Below, piece after piece: positions 28,694-38,778 of a stretch of 64,000 nt of DNA (the first letter of the stretch is position 1; each line of letters opens with the position of its first letter). The notes beneath the pieces were generated by a model that was not told the DNA's origin, made no database searches, and saw nothing but the letters and a program-made list of their open reading frames with translations. Origin of the DNA: Sipunculus nudus (taxonomy: Eukaryota; Annelida; Sipuncula; Golfingiida; Sipunculidae). The stretch is taken from contig JAPPUL010000081.1 of assembly GCA_026874595.1 (NCBI GenBank), positions 386,501 through 450,500 of the forward strand, written 5' to 3'. The position numbers were made by a program, and so were the translations under genes.

Positions 28694-30409
28694 TTATTGC
28701 CAGGATTTTATCAGCTCCTCATAGCTAATGGTTTGTCCTTTTGGCTTTTCATTGGCCAAAGGTGGTTTCGGTGCCCCTGGCTGATTAAACCAATATCTTT
28801 TACTGCGTTTTCTATTTAGCTTAGGCCCTAAATTCCCCTGAACACGGGAACGTTGAAGCCGTCGCATCACACGGTCCTGTGCCTTGGCCAGCTCATCCAT
28901 TGCCGCCTGGGGTGATAAGCTGCCAGCAACTGCGTTTCCAACACTTTGCCACCATAACTGTGCCAGTCTGGGGTAATCCGGAACATTGGTACCGGTTGGT
29001 GTCCATTGTACCCGGGCAGGAGAGCGATAAAATTCAACCAGACCTCCAAGTTTGGATGCCCGTTCTGTAAAGCTTTTATGGTTAATATTGGAATGACGGA
29101 CAAAAGTCAGCCCCACATGTGCTTTCTTTAAAGAGGCTGTTTTTGAAACCGTAAACTGTGCATAAAGCCAGGCGGCTTTTGCCCGATCCACAGGGGTTGA
29201 TTTCATCAAAGTCCAGGAACCGGCGTCCTGATAACCAAGCTTCATACCTTCTTCCCAGTAAGGACCATGCGGTGATGGTGCCATTCGCCATTTTGGTGTT
29301 CCATCATTATTCATGATCGGAATATTTTGCTTCACCATATCAGCAGTAAATGTCGTATACCAGAAAATTTGCTGGGCGATATTTCCCTGTGCCGGGACAG
29401 GGCCGGCTTCAGAAAAAGTCATTCCCCCCGCAGCAGGTGGGGCATAAGCTTTCAGCCAGTCGATATATTTGCGAAGCGCATAAACGGCCGCAGGGCTGTT
29501 TGTTGCACCGCCCCGTTCCACAGATGAACCAACTGGACGACCGTTTGCATCAACACGAATGCCCCATTCATCAACCGGCAAACCATTCGGAATTCCGACA
29601 TCACCAGTACCGGCCATTGATAGCCAGGCATCCGTAAAGCGCCAGCCCAATGACGGGTCACGTTTTCCGTAATCCATATGGCCATAAATTCGTTGTCCAT
29701 CGATTTCCTTGATATCATTGGTAAAGAAATCCGCGATATCTTCATAAGCGGACCAGTTGACCGGCACCCCTAAATCATAGCCATATTTTTCTTTGAAACG
29801 TGCCTGATAATTAGGATTAGTAAACCAGTCATGCCGGAACCAGTAGAGATTGGCGAATTGTTGTGTTGGCAATTGATAAATTTTACCATCCGGGCCGGTC
29901 GTAAAGGAAATCCCGATAAAATCATCAATATCCAGCATCGGGTTGGTAACATCAGCGGCTTCATTTGCCATCCAGTCTGATAAATTCCGTACCTGTTGAT
30001 AACGCCAGTGGGTGCCGATCAAATCTGAATCATTCACATACGCATCATAGATATTTTCACCAGTTTGCATTTGTGTCTGGATTTTTTCAATCACATCCCC
30101 TTCGCCAATCAGATCATGATTAACTTTGATGCCTGTAATCTCTTCAAAGGCTTTTGCAAGAACCTGTGATTCATACACATGTGTTGTAATAGTTTCTGAA
30201 ACCACATTTATTTCCATACCTTTAAAGGGTTTAGCCGCATCAATAAACCATTGCATTTCCTTCATCTGCTCAGATTTTGATAAGGTCGAGGGCTGAAATT
30301 CCCGATCAACCCATTTTGCAGCGACCGGCATATCTGCCAGTGCCGTTGAAATCATAAAATAACCCGCAATAATTGATATTACGATTATATACAATAAACT
30401 ATTTTTCAT
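28694..30409 (-). CDS. glpV: Glycerol ABC transporter substrate-binding protein
   Basis: A periplasmic binding protein of about 571 residues, the unusually large size typical of GlpV. I chose the ATG at 30409, four codons inside the longest frame, because GGAGG precedes it by about 6 bases. It has a signal peptide MKNSLLYIIVISIIAGYF... ending STALA-DMP. Downstream family segments include GEGDVIEKIQTQMQTG and NLSDWMANEAADVTNP. It lies between glpU and glpK as in Rhizobium. The frame is intact. Confidence 0.87.
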   Translation of the reverse strand: MKNSLLYIIVISIIAGYFMISTALADMPVAAKWVDREFQPSTLSKSEQMKEMQWFIDAAKPFKGMEINVVSETITTHVYESQVLAKAFEEITGIKVNHDLIGEGDVIEKIQTQMQTGENIYDAYVNDSDLIGTHWRYQQVRNLSDWMANEAADVTNPMLDIDDFIGISFTTGPDGKIYQLPTQQFANLYWFRHDWFTNPNYQARFKEKYGYDLGVPVNWSAYEDIADFFTNDIKEIDGQRIYGHMDYGKRDPSLGWRFTDAWLSMAGTGDVGIPNGLPVDEWGIRVDANGRPVGSSVERGGATNSPAAVYALRKYIDWLKAYAPPAAGGMTFSEAGPVPAQGNIAQQIFWYTTFTADMVKQNIPIMNNDGTPKWRMAPSPHGPYWEEGMKLGYQDAGSWTLMKSTPVDRAKAAWLYAQFTVSKTASLKKAHVGLTFVRHSNINHKSFTERASKLGGLVEFYRSPARVQWTPTGTNVPDYPRLAQLWWQSVGNAVAGSLSPQAAMDELAKAQDRVMRRLQRSRVQGNLGPKLNRKRSKRYWFNQPGAPKPPLANEKPKGQTISYEELIKSWQ

Positions 30410-30541
30410 ACGATCCTCCATAAGTTAAAATTAAATTTTAGCTAATTATTTATAAATAATTACTTACTCTAAATCCAATTCCTCCTTTCCCAGGCACGAT
30501 GCCCCATAATTGCTGGGCAATTATGCCCATTCTCCCCAGGC
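30410..30541. other. Short spacer between glpU and glpV with an inverted repeat
   Basis: CCCCATAATTGCTGGGCAAT and neighbouring bases near 30501-30545 contain GCCCA/TGGGC complementary stretches that could form a hairpin. It may stabilise the upstream message or attenuate, giving more binding protein. No gene is present. Confidence 0.3.
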
Positions 30542-30826
30542 TTAGGCCCAGCGAAAAACACAAAACGCCCAGATAAAGCTTACTCCAAGCCCCCCCCACA
30601 AAGGGACACCGAAAAAAAACAACCAGAAAAGACAAATAAAAGCACTGCCCAAAAGTGACATAAATAATCGGTCTCCGGGTGTGGTTTCGATAAAAAATAT
30701 ACCTTTTCTGGGAAGTGCAGGGGCTTTTATAGACCAGATAAGCATGATCAGTATAAGACTAAAAATAACGAAAAAGAAAAGTCCAGTTTGCCATGTCCAT
30801 GCCATCCAGCTTAAATCAAATGTCAT
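30542..30826 (-). CDS. glpU: Small membrane protein of the glycerol transporter (DUF2160)
   Basis: A protein of about 94 residues with three hydrophobic segments, starting MTFDLSWMAWTWQTG. The ATG at 30826 follows AGGAAGG, so I prefer it over the longer frame from 30886, which overlaps glpQ. DUF2160 proteins occur with glycerol ABC transporters, where the gene is named glpU; its function is not established. The typical ETTPGDRLFMSLLG motif is present near residues 45-58. Confidence 0.85.
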   Translation of the reverse strand: MTFDLSWMAWTWQTGLFFFVIFSLILIMLIWSIKAPALPRKGIFFIETTPGDRLFMSLLGSAFICLFWLFFFGVPLWGGLGVSFIWAFCVFRWA

Positions 30827-30839
30827 TTTTCCTTCCTTC

Positions 30840-31658
30840 CTATACCCGTCCAAGGGCAAAACCACGGGCGATATGATTTCTGACAAACCAGATCACCAAT
30901 GCGCCTGGAATTAACGTTAAAACCCCGGCTGCTGCCAGCACACCCCAGTCAAGACCAGATGCCGAAACCGTTCGGGTCATTGTGGCTGAAATTGGTTTTG
31001 CCGCGACTGATGTTAATGTTCGGGCCAGAAGCAGTTCCACCCATGAAAACATAAAACAGAAAAAAGCAGTCACCCCGATACCAGACGCAATCAGGGGCAT
31101 GAATATTTTGGTAAAAAACCGGGGAAAACTATAGCCATCAATATAAGCCGTTTCGTCAATTTCTTTTGGAACCCCTGACATAAAGCCTTCCAGAATCCAG
31201 ACCGCCAGCGGAATATTAAATAACGTATGGGCCAGCGCCACAGCAATATGGGTATCAAATAACCCAACAGAACTATAAAGCTGAAAAAACGGAAGCGCAA
31301 AAACAGCGGGCGGCGCCATCCGATTGGTCAGAAGCCAGAAAAACAAATGCTTGTCCCCTAAAAAACGGTACCTTGAAAAAGCATAAGCTGCGGGTAATGC
31401 GAAAAATACCGACAGGACTGTATTGATGGTCACATAAATAGTCGAATTGATATACCCTGAATACCAGCTTTGGTCTGTAAAAATAACCAGATAATTCGCA
31501 AAGGTTAAATTTTCCGGCCATAAACTGAATCCCGACAGAATTTCTTCGTTTGTTTTAAGGCTCATATTCACCAGCCAGTATATGGGCAGCATCAGGAAAA
31601 TCAGATACATAAGCATGATAAAAAAGCTTTTATCAGGAATAAATTTATTTTTGATCAT
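30840..31658 (-). CDS. glpQ: Glycerol ABC transporter permease
   Basis: A 272-residue MalG-type inner-membrane permease of the carbohydrate uptake family with six predicted spans. The EAA loop is visible as PKEIDETAYIDGYSFPRFFTKIFMPL (about residues 168-193). It ends with RNHIARGFALGRV, the usual C-terminus. The start shares one base with the stop of glpP (TGATG at 31658). This is the transporter GlpQ of the rhizobial glp operon, not the E. coli phosphodiesterase of the same name. Confidence 0.88.
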   Translation of the reverse strand: MIKNKFIPDKSFFIMLMYLIFLMLPIYWLVNMSLKTNEEILSGFSLWPENLTFANYLVIFTDQSWYSGYINSTIYVTINTVLSVFFALPAAYAFSRYRFLGDKHLFFWLLTNRMAPPAVFALPFFQLYSSVGLFDTHIAVALAHTLFNIPLAVWILEGFMSGVPKEIDETAYIDGYSFPRFFTKIFMPLIASGIGVTAFFCFMFSWVELLLARTLTSVAAKPISATMTRTVSASGLDWGVLAAAGVLTLIPGALVIWFVRNHIARGFALGRV

Positions 31659-32527
31659 CAGCTTTCTCCTTCCCGGTGATGGGTCATTATCGTATAAAAG
31701 ACCCAGGACAACAGTAAAATAATGAGAAAATAAATAATAGAAAAGGCTGCTGCAGGGCCCAGATCAAACTGACCAATGGCCATTTTAACAAGATCAATTG
31801 ATAAGAATGTTGTGGTATCACCGGGGCCACCACCTGTTACCACAAAAGGTTCGGTATAAACCATGAAGCTATCCATAAATCTTAATAAAACTGCGATCAA
31901 TAACACATGATGCATCTTCGGCAGCTGGATATAGCGGAACACCGCCCAGCGGCTGGCACCATCAATTTTTGCTGCCTGATAATAAGCATCCGGAATAGAC
32001 TGCAAACCAGCATAACACAACAACGCCACAAGTGATGTCCAGTGCCAGACATCCATAATCACAACCGTAATCCAGGCAGAAAAAGGGTCAATGGTATAAT
32101 TATAATCAAGCCCAAGCCATTCAGTGGCTTTTCCTAAAAGGCCGATATCAACCCGGCTAAAAATCTGCCAGATCGTTCCCACCACATTCCAGGGGATTAA
32201 TAATGGCAGCGCCATAATCACCAGATAAAATGACACTCTAATGCCCGCTTTTGGCATATTCAATGCGATAATAATCCCAAGCGGTATTTCAATTAACAAA
32301 ATCGTCCCACTGAAAATAAATTGCCGTAACAAAGCATTGTGAAACCGTGAAGAGGTTATAATTTCTTCATACCATTCAAGCCCGGCCCAGAAAAACTGAT
32401 TGTTTCCAAATGTATCCTGAACGGAATAATTCACAACTGTCATCATAGGTATCACCGCACTGAAGGCCACCATGATTAAAACCGGCAACACCAGAAACCA
32501 GGCACGATTATTTTGTTTCTTTATCAT
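31658..32527 (-). CDS. glpP: Glycerol ABC transporter permease
   Basis: A 289-residue MalF-type permease. It opens with a short cytoplasmic segment and a membrane span (AWFLVLPVLIMVAFSAVIP). The EAA loop is IPDAYYQAAKIDGASRWAVFRYIQLP (about residues 190-215), followed by VVTGGGPGDTTTFLSI. It immediately follows glpT and is coupled to glpQ by a one-base overlap. The frame is intact. Confidence 0.88.
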   Translation of the reverse strand: MIKKQNNRAWFLVLPVLIMVAFSAVIPMMTVVNYSVQDTFGNNQFFWAGLEWYEEIITSSRFHNALLRQFIFSGTILLIEIPLGIIIALNMPKAGIRVSFYLVIMALPLLIPWNVVGTIWQIFSRVDIGLLGKATEWLGLDYNYTIDPFSAWITVVIMDVWHWTSLVALLCYAGLQSIPDAYYQAAKIDGASRWAVFRYIQLPKMHHVLLIAVLLRFMDSFMVYTEPFVVTGGGPGDTTTFLSIDLVKMAIGQFDLGPAAAFSIIYFLIILLLSWVFYTIMTHHREGES

Positions 32528-33613
32528 CTAACCGACCTCCTTTTCAAGGATCCAGCCTTTGTGATAAAGATTAATATCATCCGGATTAAATTTGATAAAA
32601 CGGGCATTTCCATTAATTTCATGGCCATCAGGAATAACAACATTTATTTCTTGTCCGTTGTAATCTGTCCGGACGATTGTCTGATTTCCAATATTTTCAA
32701 TCCGCTTAATCCGAATGGGCAGTCCGTCTTGTTTGTCATTTGATAACGTGACAAATTCTGGCCGGATTCCAAGTTCAATATTATCCTGATAACGGGACGC
32801 ATATTTCCCTTTAAGCGGTAAAATAAAATCATTGATGATAACCTGATTCTGATCAAGCTTAACCGGTAAAATATTCATACCGGGGCTGCCAATAAAATAA
32901 CCAACAAATGTATGCTGTGGGCATTTGAATAACTCTTCTGAACTTCCAATTTGCACCACGTCCCCGTCATGCATCACCACGATCTGATCTGCAAAAGTCA
33001 AAGCTTCGCTCTGATCATGGGTCACATAGATCATCGTTTGGCCAAGTTGCTGGTGCAGAAATTTCAATTGCCGGCGCAATTCCCATTTCATTTTCGGGTC
33101 AATCACGGTTAAAGGTTCATCAAATAAAATTGCGGACACACTTTGTCGCACCAGTCCACGCCCCAAAGATATTTTTTGCTTGGTATCGGCTGTTAAGGTT
33201 TTGGCCTTTTTATGAAGCAATGTTTCAAGTTCAAGAATCTCGGCAAGATGAATCACACGTCTATGGATGGTTTCTTTATCATGTCTCAGGTTTTTTAACG
33301 GAAACGCCAGATTGTCATAAACCGTCATGGTATCATAGATCACCGGGAATTGAAAAACCTGTGCAATATGTCGTCTTTCTGTTGGCAAATGTGTAATATC
33401 CAGATCATCAAACAATACCTGTCCCTGAGTGGGGGTAATCAAACCGGATATGATATTTAACAGGGTTGTTTTGCCACAGCCCGATGGCCCTAAAAGTGCA
33501 TAAGCCTTACCATCTTCCCAGATATGATCCAGACGTTTTAATGCGTAATCTTCTGGTGTTTTGGGATTTGGATGATAGCTATGCGCCAGCTCTTTAAGAT
33601 GGATTGTAGCCAT
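32528..33613 (-). CDS. glpT: Glycerol ABC transporter ATPase
   Basis: One of two ATPases of the importer. The start MATIHLKELAHSYHP at 33613 is preferred over the longer frame from 33667 because it matches the family N-terminus; it overlaps the end of glpS by 20 bp. Walker A is GPSGCGKTT, the Q-loop is VFQFPVIYDTM, Walker B is ILFDEPLTVIDP, and the switch region is VTHDQSEAL. The signature stretch reads DTKQKISLGRGL instead of LSGGQ, a divergence that is normal for GlpT-type ATPases. A MalK-like C-terminal OB domain follows. Confidence 0.86.
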   Translation of the reverse strand: MATIHLKELAHSYHPNPKTPEDYALKRLDHIWEDGKAYALLGPSGCGKTTLLNIISGLITPTQGQVLFDDLDITHLPTERRHIAQVFQFPVIYDTMTVYDNLAFPLKNLRHDKETIHRRVIHLAEILELETLLHKKAKTLTADTKQKISLGRGLVRQSVSAILFDEPLTVIDPKMKWELRRQLKFLHQQLGQTMIYVTHDQSEALTFADQIVVMHDGDVVQIGSSEELFKCPQHTFVGYFIGSPGMNILPVKLDQNQVIINDFILPLKGKYASRYQDNIELGIRPEFVTLSNDKQDGLPIRIKRIENIGNQTIVRTDYNGQEINVVIPDGHEINGNARFIKFNPDDINLYHKGWILEKEVG

Positions 33614-34709
33614 GCTCACGCTCCTGAAGGATTTCGGGGGATAGAACAAGTTTTTCTTCTGGGTCAAAAATATATGCGTTTTTAAGGTCCAGATAAAAAC
33701 TTAACGCCTGATTAATCTGGGTTTTATAAACACCATGCACCATCGACACTAAAGATTCCTTACCAAATTTCAGATGAATAATGGTTTCTGATCCTGTGAT
33801 TTCCGCCACATCAACCACCCCTTTAAATTCGATGATATCTTTCTTTTCCGGATTTTTATAAGGTGATAATTTAATGGGTCTGAAGGCCAGAAAATAACGA
33901 CCATTTGAAATTTTCCGGACATAGTCATTCAACGAAACAGACAAATTATCACCGATTTGAAGGGCTTCATCCGTTCTAATCACGGGCAAAATATTCAGCG
34001 GCGGATCGGAAAAAACGCGTGCGGCCGCTAAATTAACAGGATGATGATACAGTTTAAGTGTTTCGTCATACTGAACAATTTTTCCTTCATGCAAACAAGC
34101 CGTATTCCCCCCCAATAATAAAGCGTCGGATGCTTCTGTGGTGGCATAAACAAAAACAGATCCGGTTTCTGAAAAAATCTGAGGAATTTCGGACCTGAGT
34201 TCTTCCCTTAATTTATAATCAAGATTGGCCAGCGGTTCATCCAGCAAAACAAGGTCTGCTTCTTTCACTAAAGCCCGGGCAAGCGCAACCCGTTGTTGTT
34301 GTCCACCTGACAATTCAAGTGGTTTGCGATCAAGCAGTTTGGATAATTTCATAAGTTCGGCAACTGATTTAACTTTTTGATCAATCTCTGATGTGGGAGT
34401 TTTCAAAAGCCTTAAAGGGGATGCAATATTTTCATAAACCGATAATGACGGATAATTGATAAATTGTTGATAGACCATTGCCACATTGCGTTTTCGAACA
34501 GATTTTCTAGTTACATTTTCTCCGTTCCAGAAAATGTTGCCATTATCCGGGGGATCCAGCCCCACCATCAGACGCATCAATGACGTTTTGCCAGATAATG
34601 TTGGGCCCAGCAATATATTCAGGCTTCCCCCTTTAAGTAATAAATTTGTCGGGTATATATAGGTTTCTTTTTCAGACGAAAAAGAAATATCTCTTAATTC
34701 TAAACTCAT
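33594..34709 (-). CDS. glpS: Glycerol ABC transporter ATPase
   Basis: The 371-residue second ATPase has Walker A GPTLSGKTS, the Q-loop VYQQFINYPSLSV, a canonical signature [10 protein letters not shown], and Walker B VLLDEPLANLDYK. The position after Walker B reads VYATTEASDAL, where the usual His of the switch is Thr; this is seen in GlpS-type subunits. Heterodimeric GlpS-GlpT thus has unequal ATP sites (inference). It overlaps glpD by 4 bp and glpT by 20 bp. The frame is intact. Confidence 0.86.
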   Translation of the reverse strand: MSLELRDISFSSEKETYIYPTNLLLKGGSLNILLGPTLSGKTSLMRLMVGLDPPDNGNIFWNGENVTRKSVRKRNVAMVYQQFINYPSLSVYENIASPLRLLKTPTSEIDQKVKSVAELMKLSKLLDRKPLELSGGQQQRVALARALVKEADLVLLDEPLANLDYKLREELRSEIPQIFSETGSVFVYATTEASDALLLGGNTACLHEGKIVQYDETLKLYHHPVNLAAARVFSDPPLNILPVIRTDEALQIGDNLSVSLNDYVRKISNGRYFLAFRPIKLSPYKNPEKKDIIEFKGVVDVAEITGSETIIHLKFGKESLVSMVHGVYKTQINQALSFYLDLKNAYIFDPEEKLVLSPEILQEREHGYNPS

Positions 34710-36286
34710 TTTAAAGCACCATCCGACATCTTATTTTGTTTCGTTAACCAATCTTCTAATTGTTGTTTTTCATTCGATGTTAAATGTAAGCCAAGTTTAC
34801 TTCGGCGCCATAAAAGATCATCCAATGAACGTGCCCATTCGTATTTTATAAGATATTCTACTTCGGATTGAAATAAATTGCTTCCAAAAAATAATCCTAA
34901 ATCTTTTTTTGTCTTGGCGTTTCCTAAAAAACGGATGCAGTCTTTTCCATAAGACCTTAATAACCGGAAGGCCCATTTTTCATCAATAAAGGGATATTGT
35001 TCCCTTAAATTTGTCATCAGATCATTAAAATTTTCCGAATGAAAATCACCACCGGGCAAGGGAATTTTGTCCGTTGTGCTGGCTTTCATTTCGGGGAAAT
35101 AAGCGCCCAGTTTCTTTAAGGCTGCGATTGCCAGAGTACGATAGGTTGTGATTTTTCCCCCAAAAACATGCAAAAAAGGATGTCGGCGGCCTTCAAGCTT
35201 AAATTCGTAGCCACGGCTAGTTTCCTGCGCTTTTTCAGTTCCTTTTTCGCTAAACAAAGGGCGAATTCCGGAATAGCTCCAGATAATATCATGGGGCTGA
35301 ATGTCTTTTGCAAAATATCTTCGGGCACTTTCCAGCAAATAGTCTGTTTCCGCATTCTGGATATGCACATCATCCAGATCCCCCTGATGGTCTTCATCTG
35401 TTGTGCCAATCAATGTCAAATTTTGTTCATAGGGAATGGCGAAAAAAATGCGTTTGTCCGGATTTTGGAAAAGATAGGCCCGGTCATGGGAAAATAATTT
35501 TGGCACGATAATGTGACTGCCCCGGACATTTCTTATTCTTTTGCTGAAATCTGTTCCGGTGGCCTGTTTGGCAACAGACGACACCCAGGGGCCCGCCGCA
35601 TTGATAACGGCTTTGGCTTTGATGGTTATTTTTTTGTTCAACACCATATCTTCAAGCGAAACCAGCCAGTGATCTTCCTTTTCTTCTGCCCCGATAAATT
35701 TGGTTTTTATCAGAATATCAGCCCCTTTATCGGCGGCATCCCGGGCGTTTAAAATCACAAGGCGGGCATCATCGACCCAGCAATCTGAATATTCATAAGC
35801 TGTTTGATAGCGCTTGATTAAAACATCATTAAAAGGAGGCTTTGAAAGATTTGCTTTACTGGTGCCGGGCAAATGGTTTCTTTTGCTTAAATGATTTCTT
35901 TTGCTTAAATGGTCATAGATAAAAAGCCCTAAACGAACAAACCATCGCGGGCGAAGATCATTTGATAAAGGAAGTAAAAACCGAAGCGGATAAATTAAAT
36001 GAGGCGCTATTTTTAACAATATTTCCCGTTCTGACAAAGCTTCTTTGACAAGAAAAAATTCAAGTTGTTCCAGATAACGAAGCCCCCCGTGAATAAGTTT
36101 TGTACTGGCTGAAGAGGTGCCCCCCGCAAGCGTTCCTTTGTCACATAACACTGTCTTCAGCCCTCGAAGTGTTGCATCCCGGGCAATCCCTACCCCGTTA
36201 ATGCCACCACCAATCACTAGAAGATCATATAAATTTTCATCAGAAGAAAAAGTTTTTTTTGTCATATGTTTCAAACTATAGGTCAT
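34706..36286 (-). CDS. glpD: Aerobic glycerol-3-phosphate dehydrogenase
   Basis: The 526-residue FAD flavoprotein oxidises glycerol 3-phosphate to dihydroxyacetone phosphate at the membrane and passes electrons to quinone. The dinucleotide-binding motif is VIGGGINGVGIARDA (about residues 23-37), followed by GGTSSASTKLIHGGLRYLEQ. An alternative start seven codons downstream is possible. An 18-bp in-frame duplication at 35871-35906 repeats HLSKRN at about residue 130. As first structural gene it is divergent from glpR and is coupled to glpS by ATGA overlap. It is complete. Confidence 0.93.
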   Translation of the reverse strand: MTYSLKHMTKKTFSSDENLYDLLVIGGGINGVGIARDATLRGLKTVLCDKGTLAGGTSSASTKLIHGGLRYLEQLEFFLVKEALSEREILLKIAPHLIYPLRFLLPLSNDLRPRWFVRLGLFIYDHLSKRNHLSKRNHLPGTSKANLSKPPFNDVLIKRYQTAYEYSDCWVDDARLVILNARDAADKGADILIKTKFIGAEEKEDHWLVSLEDMVLNKKITIKAKAVINAAGPWVSSVAKQATGTDFSKRIRNVRGSHIIVPKLFSHDRAYLFQNPDKRIFFAIPYEQNLTLIGTTDEDHQGDLDDVHIQNAETDYLLESARRYFAKDIQPHDIIWSYSGIRPLFSEKGTEKAQETSRGYEFKLEGRRHPFLHVFGGKITTYRTLAIAALKKLGAYFPEMKASTTDKIPLPGGDFHSENFNDLMTNLREQYPFIDEKWAFRLLRSYGKDCIRFLGNAKTKKDLGLFFGSNLFQSEVEYLIKYEWARSLDDLLWRRSKLGLHLTSNEKQQLEDWLTKQNKMSDGALK

Positions 36287-36491
36287 AAAGTTATATCAAA
36301 ATGAATTTTCATTTTCTGCTTAACTCACAAATTATATTCGATATTTATGTAAATAAATTCGTTTTTTATTATTTTGTCAATATATTTCATGCTTTATTTT
36401 TCATTTTTCATTTTTTATTGAGAAAAGAATGATTGCTTATATGGTGATGGCTGTGTTATTATTCTGAAAAAGTTATTAAATTGTTTGGGTT
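36287..36491. promoter_or_regulatory. glpD/glpR divergent promoter region with candidate GlpR site
   Basis: The 205-bp interval is extremely AT-rich. TATATTCGATATTTATG at about 36334-36350 resembles one half of the DeoR/GlpR operator (consensus built around TTCGATAA). Further T-rich repeats TTTTTCATTTTTCATTTTTT occur at 36398-36418. Both promoters must lie here. The operator is inferred from likeness only. Confidence 0.5.
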
Positions 36492-37250
36492 ATGATTTTA
36501 TCTCTTCGTCAACAAGCCATTCTTGACATCGCAAAAACCACAGGGCGTGTGAATGTCGATGAATTAACAGACCATTTTAATGTCACCGCACAAACCATTC
36601 GCAAAGATTTAAACGAACTTTGCGATGCGAATTATCTGACCCGGGTTCATGGTGGGGCCTTTTTAGAATCCGGGGTTGAAAATGTGGGATATGAACAACG
36701 ACGAAATATCGCATCTGATGCAAAGAAAAAAATCGGCCAGATTGCCGCATCACTTATCCCGGATAATGCATCGCTTTTTATAAATATTGGCACCACCACG
36801 GAAGCTGTGGCCAAAGCCCTGCTTCATCATAAAAATTTGCTGGTGATTACTAATAATATAAATGTTGTTAATATTCTGGCCCAGAATAATTCTTGTGAAT
36901 TGATTATTGCCGGTGGCGTTTTAAGACGGCAGGATGGTGGCATCATCGGTGAAGCCACAACAGATTTTATTAAAAAATTCAAAGTGGATTATTCTGTTAT
37001 CGGGGTGTCATCCATTGATCCAGATGGGGCGCTTCTTGATTATGATTATCGAGAAGTTCAGGTTTCACAAGCAATTATTGAAAATTCAAGAACAACTTTT
37101 CTGGTGGCAGATCAGACAAAATTCAACAGGTTTGCCCCGGTCAGAATTGGACATATTGCACAAATTGATCATTTTTTTACCGATAAAGTTCCTGTGAAAA
37201 ACTTTCTGACAATCTGCAAAAATCATAAGGTAACCATTCACGAAGAATAA
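36492..37250 (+). CDS. glpR: DeoR-family repressor of glycerol metabolism
   Basis: The 252-residue repressor has an N-terminal DeoR helix-turn-helix (RQQAILDIAKTTGRVNVDELTDHFNVTAQTIRKDL, with the recognition helix near residues 25-40), then a sensor domain with NIGTTTEAVAKALL, NNINVV and VGVSSIDPDGALLDYDY. GlpR repressors release DNA when glycerol 3-phosphate binds. It is divergent from the glp operon, as in rhizobia. The frame is intact; GC content is like the operon. Confidence 0.9.
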   Translation: MILSLRQQAILDIAKTTGRVNVDELTDHFNVTAQTIRKDLNELCDANYLTRVHGGAFLESGVENVGYEQRRNIASDAKKKIGQIAASLIPDNASLFINIGTTTEAVAKALLHHKNLLVITNNINVVNILAQNNSCELIIAGGVLRRQDGGIIGEATTDFIKKFKVDYSVIGVSSIDPDGALLDYDYREVQVSQAIIENSRTTFLVADQTKFNRFAPVRIGHIAQIDHFFTDKVPVKNFLTICKNHKVTIHEE

Positions 37251-37358
37251 AATGTGGACCTTCAAAAGTTTCCGTAAAAAGCGTTTTGCACATTTCTTGT
37301 TTCGACGATGTTGTAAGAGTTTTCATGAGCCAGAGGAGACCGGTTCAGATCATCAATT

Positions 37359-38549
37359 TTAATATAACTCTCTTGAAAAAATACCCGTCTTCTTTTTCAG
37401 CTCTTCGATGAAATATGCCCGTGACAGGATAGTTGTATCGTGGCTGCTAGGGAATTTATCATCGCCAGTGTAAACAACAAATTTCTGTTTCACCTTTAAA
37501 TCCTCACAGGCCATGTGAAAGCCTTTTTTAAGGGTCTGGGTACGGCTTGCTTTGATCTCAATAGCCCTGTAATCATCGAGCCCAAACTCAATCAGCAAAT
37601 CAATTTCTACCCCAGCTGATGTGCGATAGAAAAAGGGATTAGCGCTTGAAGGCAAGGCATTGATAATGGTGTCAATGACAAATCCCTCCCAGCTTTTGCC
37701 GAATATGGGATGTCCTAACAAAGCCTCATAATTGGGGATTTGCAACAGTGCATGGACAAGGCCGCTATCCCGCACATATGTGCGGGGTGATTTCACCCAT
37801 CGTTTTTTGACGTTTCCATACCAAGGCTCTAGCCTGCAAGCCAATAATAGATCGACCATAAGGTCTAAATATCAACTGACGATGACACTCTCCACGCCAA
37901 GAGAACTTGCTAGCTTTGAAGCGTTTAGCCGCTCACCTTATGTATGGGCGAGCATGCTCCAAAAGCGCATCAGCGTGGTAGCTCGAATCCTTGGCCCAAG
38001 CTGAGGAATATCCCGTTCCAGATAAGTGCGAATAAAATTCTGCCGCCAATTGTGACTTGCCCCATCATCTTCAGCAGTATAGCTATCAGGAAAGCCATCA
38101 CGCATCCAGAGTTTTTGTAACAGCTCTCCAGACGTTTCTTCAATTTCAAACGGATTTAGGCCTGTAATCTCAGAATAATGAATACGGCCTGTCAGGCTTT
38201 CAGCGCTTTGTTTTAGCAATTCATTGCTCGCCAATCCTAACACCAGAAAGCTGCCATTCCCACGTCCTTCACGCCGTCTGGCATCAATAATACCCCGCAG
38301 CGATATAAATAAATCAGGGTAGCGTTGAACTTCATCAAGAATTACCAGCTTATCAGCATGTAGCTCCAAATAGTGGGCGGGGTCTTTCAACTTTTGGAAA
38401 TCCTCTGGGTTCTCAAGGTCCAAATAGATGGATGCTTGCCCTTTGGCAATCTCATGTGCAAGTGTCTTGCCAATCTGGCCGGGTTTTGGCTTAGACTTTT
38501 GATGATTTTTGCGTAAGCTCTCTTTTATACATGCTCGCAATACTAACAC
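37359..38549 (-). pseudogene. AAA-type ATPase with DUF4143 C-terminal domain, two in-frame stops
   Basis: The family is common in mobile and accessory DNA; its role is unknown. The Walker A region is damaged (PGQIGKTLAHEIAKG, lacking the usual GPRQVGKTT spacing), whereas Walker B DKLVILDEVQRYPD is intact. In the same frame, TAA (37938-37940, AHT-stop-GERLNA) and TGA (37872-37874, VS-stop-YLDLM) interrupt the middle; Gln and Arg would be expected, so both fit C-to-T changes. DUF4143 follows (DSGLVHALL, GKSWEGFVID, VEIDLLIE, YRAIEIKAS), the nuclease-like core. The 5' end is uncertain. Confidence 0.82.
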
Positions 38550-38778
38550 ACAATGTTAAATATGCGAGGTAAATGTTTTGTGCTGGTCCGTTTCCAATGA
38601 AGTGTTGTCAGACGAACTTTGCTCGTCTCAAATCGGTTCATTTGACAACATCTATATAGACAATCGAAAGCGCACCCCATTCATATGGATGCGGGCCTAT
38701 AATTTTTAGGTCTTTTAAGCACAGTCAGGATAAAAAGAGAAAATCATAACCTAATCTATTTTCTTCTGGCTATTTTCT
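38550..38778. other. Spacer without recognised content
   Basis: The spacer contains the lost 5' end of the ATPase gene. I see no gene, repeat or hairpin that stands out. Confidence 0.3.
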
